Assembly: GCF_001613245.1 (NCBI RefSeq)
Contig: NZ_BDBZ01000036.1
Coordinates: forward strand, 62,001-126,000
Direction of reading: 5' to 3'
Length of the DNA: 64,000 nucleotides
DNA from: Nocardia speluncae NBRC 108251
GTDB lineage: Bacteria > Actinomycetota > Actinomycetes > Mycobacteriales > Mycobacteriaceae
Shown in pieces: positions 62,049 to 64,000 of this stretch. Numbering within the stretch: position 1 is the first letter of the stretch; each line of letters begins with the position of its first letter. A model generated the notes under the pieces. It was given only the letters and a program-made list of their open reading frames with translations. It was not told where the DNA came from and searched no databases. The translations under genes and the position numbers were made by a program.

Positions 62049-63260
62049 GTGGATACGTTCGGCAGCGTGATCACCTGGATCGATCCGCCGGCGCGCGGCG
62101 CGAACGATGGTCCGCTGCACGGGCTGCGGATCGGGGTCAAGGACAATATCGACGTTGCGGGTGTGGCCTGCACGTGCGCGTCGGCGTTCTTCGCCGACCG
62201 GGTGGCCGGCGAACACGCGGAGGTCGTCCGCAGGCTGCTCGCCGCGGGCGCCCAGGTGACCGCGAAACTGAATATGGCCGAGTTCGCGGTCGGCGTGACC
62301 TCCCAGAACTCCGCGGCCGGGCCGACCCGCAATCCGTGGGACCCGGCCCGCGTCCCCGGCGGTTCGAGCGGCGGCTCCGGTGCGGCGGTCGCCGCCGGTC
62401 TGGTGGATGCCTCGCTCGGCACCGATACCGGCGGTTCGATCCGCTTACCTGCCTCGGCCTGCGGGATCACCGGCCTGCGCCCAACCGTGGGGTCGGTGTC
62501 CAACGCCGGTGTCTACCCGGTCAGTGACCTGTTCGACACCGTCGGTCCCATGGCCCGCGCGGTCACCGATATCGCACGTATTCACGCGGTACTCCGTGGC
62601 GAAACTCCGGCGCCTGCACCCGCTGCCCGGCGGATCGGTGTGCCCGGGGTTTTCCTCACCGAGGATGTCGACCCGGCCGTCGCCGCCGCCGTGCGCACCG
62701 CCGCGGGCGTGTTCGACATGCTCGGCTACGAGGTGGTCCCGATCGATATCCCCGGCGCCGGCACCGCCCAGGACGTCGTCTATACGCTGGTCTACTCCGA
62801 CCTCGCCGAACGGCACCGCGACCGCATCCGGTGCGCATCCGAACTGTTCCAGCCCGCGACTCTCGAACGTGTGTCGCTGGGGCTGCGGATCGGGGCCTCC
62901 GAACGCGCCGCGGCGTTGGTCCGGCGCGACGAATTCCGGCAGGCGCTCACGGCGGTGTTCGACCGGGTGGACGCCGTGCTCACCCCGGCGATGCCCATCG
63001 ATGTGCCGCTGCTCGAGGGCGGGGCCGATGTGATCGCCCAGTCGCGCCGGATGGGGCAGTTCAGCTACCCGTGGTCGCTGCACGAAGGCCCCACGCTCGC
63101 CTTCCCCGTCGGTTTCCATCCTGCTTCGGGTATGCCGATCGGTGCGCAACTCACGGCGGCGGCGCACCATGAGTCGACGCTGTTCGACATCGGCGCGAAG
63201 TACCAGGGTGTGACGGGATGGCACGCCGTCCGGCCGCACGTACGAACTCCGAACCAGTGA
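62049..63260 (+). CDS. Amidase-signature hydrolase
   Basis: A 403-residue amidase-signature enzyme with the full Ser-cisSer-Lys triad: Lys in IGVKDNIDVAG (about residue 32), cis-Ser in GGSSGGSGAAVAAG and Ser in DTGGSIRLPAS. The start is uncertain: GTG at 62049 or 62067, since the preceding part of the frame is low-quality and has no clear ribosome site. It follows hyuB by about 50 bp. It could hydrolyse the ring-opened amide or carbamoyl product of HyuAB. Confidence 0.85.
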   Translation: MDTFGSVITWIDPPARGANDGPLHGLRIGVKDNIDVAGVACTCASAFFADRVAGEHAEVVRRLLAAGAQVTAKLNMAEFAVGVTSQNSAAGPTRNPWDPARVPGGSSGGSGAAVAAGLVDASLGTDTGGSIRLPASACGITGLRPTVGSVSNAGVYPVSDLFDTVGPMARAVTDIARIHAVLRGETPAPAPAARRIGVPGVFLTEDVDPAVAAAVRTAAGVFDMLGYEVVPIDIPGAGTAQDVVYTLVYSDLAERHRDRIRCASELFQPATLERVSLGLRIGASERAAALVRRDEFRQALTAVFDRVDAVLTPAMPIDVPLLEGGADVIAQSRRMGQFSYPWSLHEGPTLAFPVGFHPASGMPIGAQLTAAAHHESTLFDIGAKYQGVTGWHAVRPHVRTPNQ

Positions 63261-63401
63261 ATCGAGTTGATCACGGTCTATCCCGCAGAACACGGCACCG
63301 CCACCTCGTCATAGGGGATCACAGCCGCTGTAATTCGCCGCGGCGGAACCGAAGTTCACGTTCCAACGCGGCGCAAGGGAGACCCGGCGAAGGGGAGGCG
63401 G

Positions 63402-63420
63402 CCGAAGTCGACTGCTTCGG
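63402..63420. terminator. Hairpin in the amidase-kinase gap
   Basis: CCGAAG/CTTCGG form a 6-bp stem with a 7-base loop 140 bp after the amidase stop, without a T-run. The 366-bp gap 63261-63626 has no gene that I can support; it should also contain the kinase promoter. Confidence 0.25.
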
Positions 63421-63626
63421 TCACGCGTAGTGCGATAGCACCGCGGTCCGGCAGCCCGATTTTCGGCCGCGAATGCCGGCCGGTCGAGGGTCTTCGGGTA
63501 CCCCGGAGATGCGGAACCGTTCCCGCCCCCTCGGCGCCTCGAGCATCGGCTCCGCTACATGGAATCGCCCATCCGGTGCATGCGGTAACGTCTGGGTGTT
63601 CGATCGGCGACGAGGTGGGAGCGGCA

Positions 63627-64000
63627 GTGCTGGGGGTGGGTGCGACCTTCGCCGGATATCGGATCGAGGGAATCCTCGGACAAGGCGGGATGGGGACCGT
63701 CTATCTGGCCCGGCACCCGCGACTGCCACGTAGCGTTGCGCTGAAACTGCTGAACCGCGAGGTCTCCACCGACCCCGAACTGTCTCGCCGCTTCGAACGC
63801 GAAGCCGACGTCATCGCACGCCTGGAACATCCGGCGATCGTCGGAATCTACGACCGCGGCACCGACGACGGTCATCTGTGGATCGCCATGCAATACGTCC
63901 GCGGCACCGATGCCTCCGCATGGGACGCCGCCGCACACCCCGCCATGACCACGGTCCGTCTCATCACCGAAACCGCTGTCGCTCTCGACTACGCACACAG
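63627..64000 (+). CDS. Serine/threonine protein kinase, 3' end cut by window
   Basis: An open frame from GTG 63627, with GGAG 5 bp upstream, runs off the window. It encodes the N lobe of a PknB-type kinase: glycine-rich loop GQGGMGTVYLARH (about residues 19-31), the ATP lysine in SVALKLLN, the alpha-C Glu in RFEREADVIARLEHPAIV, and a hinge IAMQYVRGTDAS. The sequence ends before the catalytic HRD loop at DYAH. The downstream domains (often a membrane helix and sensor) are not visible. Confidence 0.9.
   Translation, partial: MLGVGATFAGYRIEGILGQGGMGTVYLARHPRLPRSVALKLLNREVSTDPELSRRFEREADVIARLEHPAIVGIYDRGTDDGHLWIAMQYVRGTDASAWDAAAHPAMTTVRLITETAVALDYAH

Overview
The window is high-GC actinobacterial DNA. 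Several features point to the Mycobacteriales, most likely Nocardia or a close relative: an Mce lipid-transport operon with Mce-associated membrane proteins, a mycofactocin-type short-chain dehydrogenase, many acyl-CoA and P450 enzymes, and frequent GTG starts with ATGA/TGATG overlaps. The genus is inferred from gene content only. I see no rRNA, tRNA or CRISPR array.

Layout. (1) 1-8003: an mce operon (end of a YrbE permease, then MceA-MceF). (2) 8004-9474: a decayed inositol-monophosphatase start and an unrecognised Cys/His-rich protein. (3) 9475-15309: the companion lipid locus: acyl-CoA dehydrogenase, TetR regulator, acyl-CoA synthetase, a 101-residue protein, two Mce-associated membrane proteins and a zinc-ribbon protein. 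(4) 15310-19475: a glycosyltransferase, a GntR-TetR fusion regulator and a carotenoid-oxygenase-type enzyme, bracketed by the zinc-ribbon gene and a shrunken copy of it. (5) 19479-21311: an SDR and an ECF41/SigJ sigma factor with a recognisable cognate promoter. (6) 21409-23607: ferredoxin, a NuoF-like flavoprotein and an unknown protein. (7) 23625-45911: two divergent operons for breakdown of a cyclic compound. The minus-strand operon has hydrolase, Rieske protein, two amidohydrolases, P450 and SDR. The 14-gene plus-strand operon has two KstD-like flavoproteins, MhpA/B/C-type ring hydroxylation, cleavage and hydrolysis, a flavin monooxygenase, SDRs, a cyclase-family hydrolase, ferredoxin and two P450s. 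(8) 45995-48710: a toxin-antitoxin pair, a zinc-ribbon protein, and a TetR/methyltransferase pair. (9) 48820-53943: an SDR and a B12-dependent acyl-CoA mutase, LLM oxidoreductase and CoA-transferase operon. (10) 53983-57006: a VapBC-like pair and a TetR/MFS efflux pair. (11) 57047-63260: a GntR regulator, HyuA/HyuB hydantoinase-type subunits and an amidase. (12) From 63627 an Ser/Thr kinase runs off the end.

How it may work together (inference). The Mce system would import a hydrophobic substrate. The synthetase and dehydrogenase would activate it and start side-chain beta-oxidation. P450s and SDRs would oxidise the rings, KstD-like enzymes would introduce double bonds or aromatise, and MhpA/B/C homologues would hydroxylate, open and hydrolyse the ring. 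The best evidence for a link is a shared palindrome (half-site GAGAAT/ATTCTC) in front of the acyl-CoA dehydrogenase/TetR pair, the acyl-CoA synthetase and the 14-gene ring operon 19 kb away. This looks like a dedicated uptake-and-degradation regulon for an unidentified steroid- or terpenoid-like compound. Decay marks are scattered through it: a fadD remnant, an IS200/IS605 transposase remnant and an internally deleted FMN reductase.
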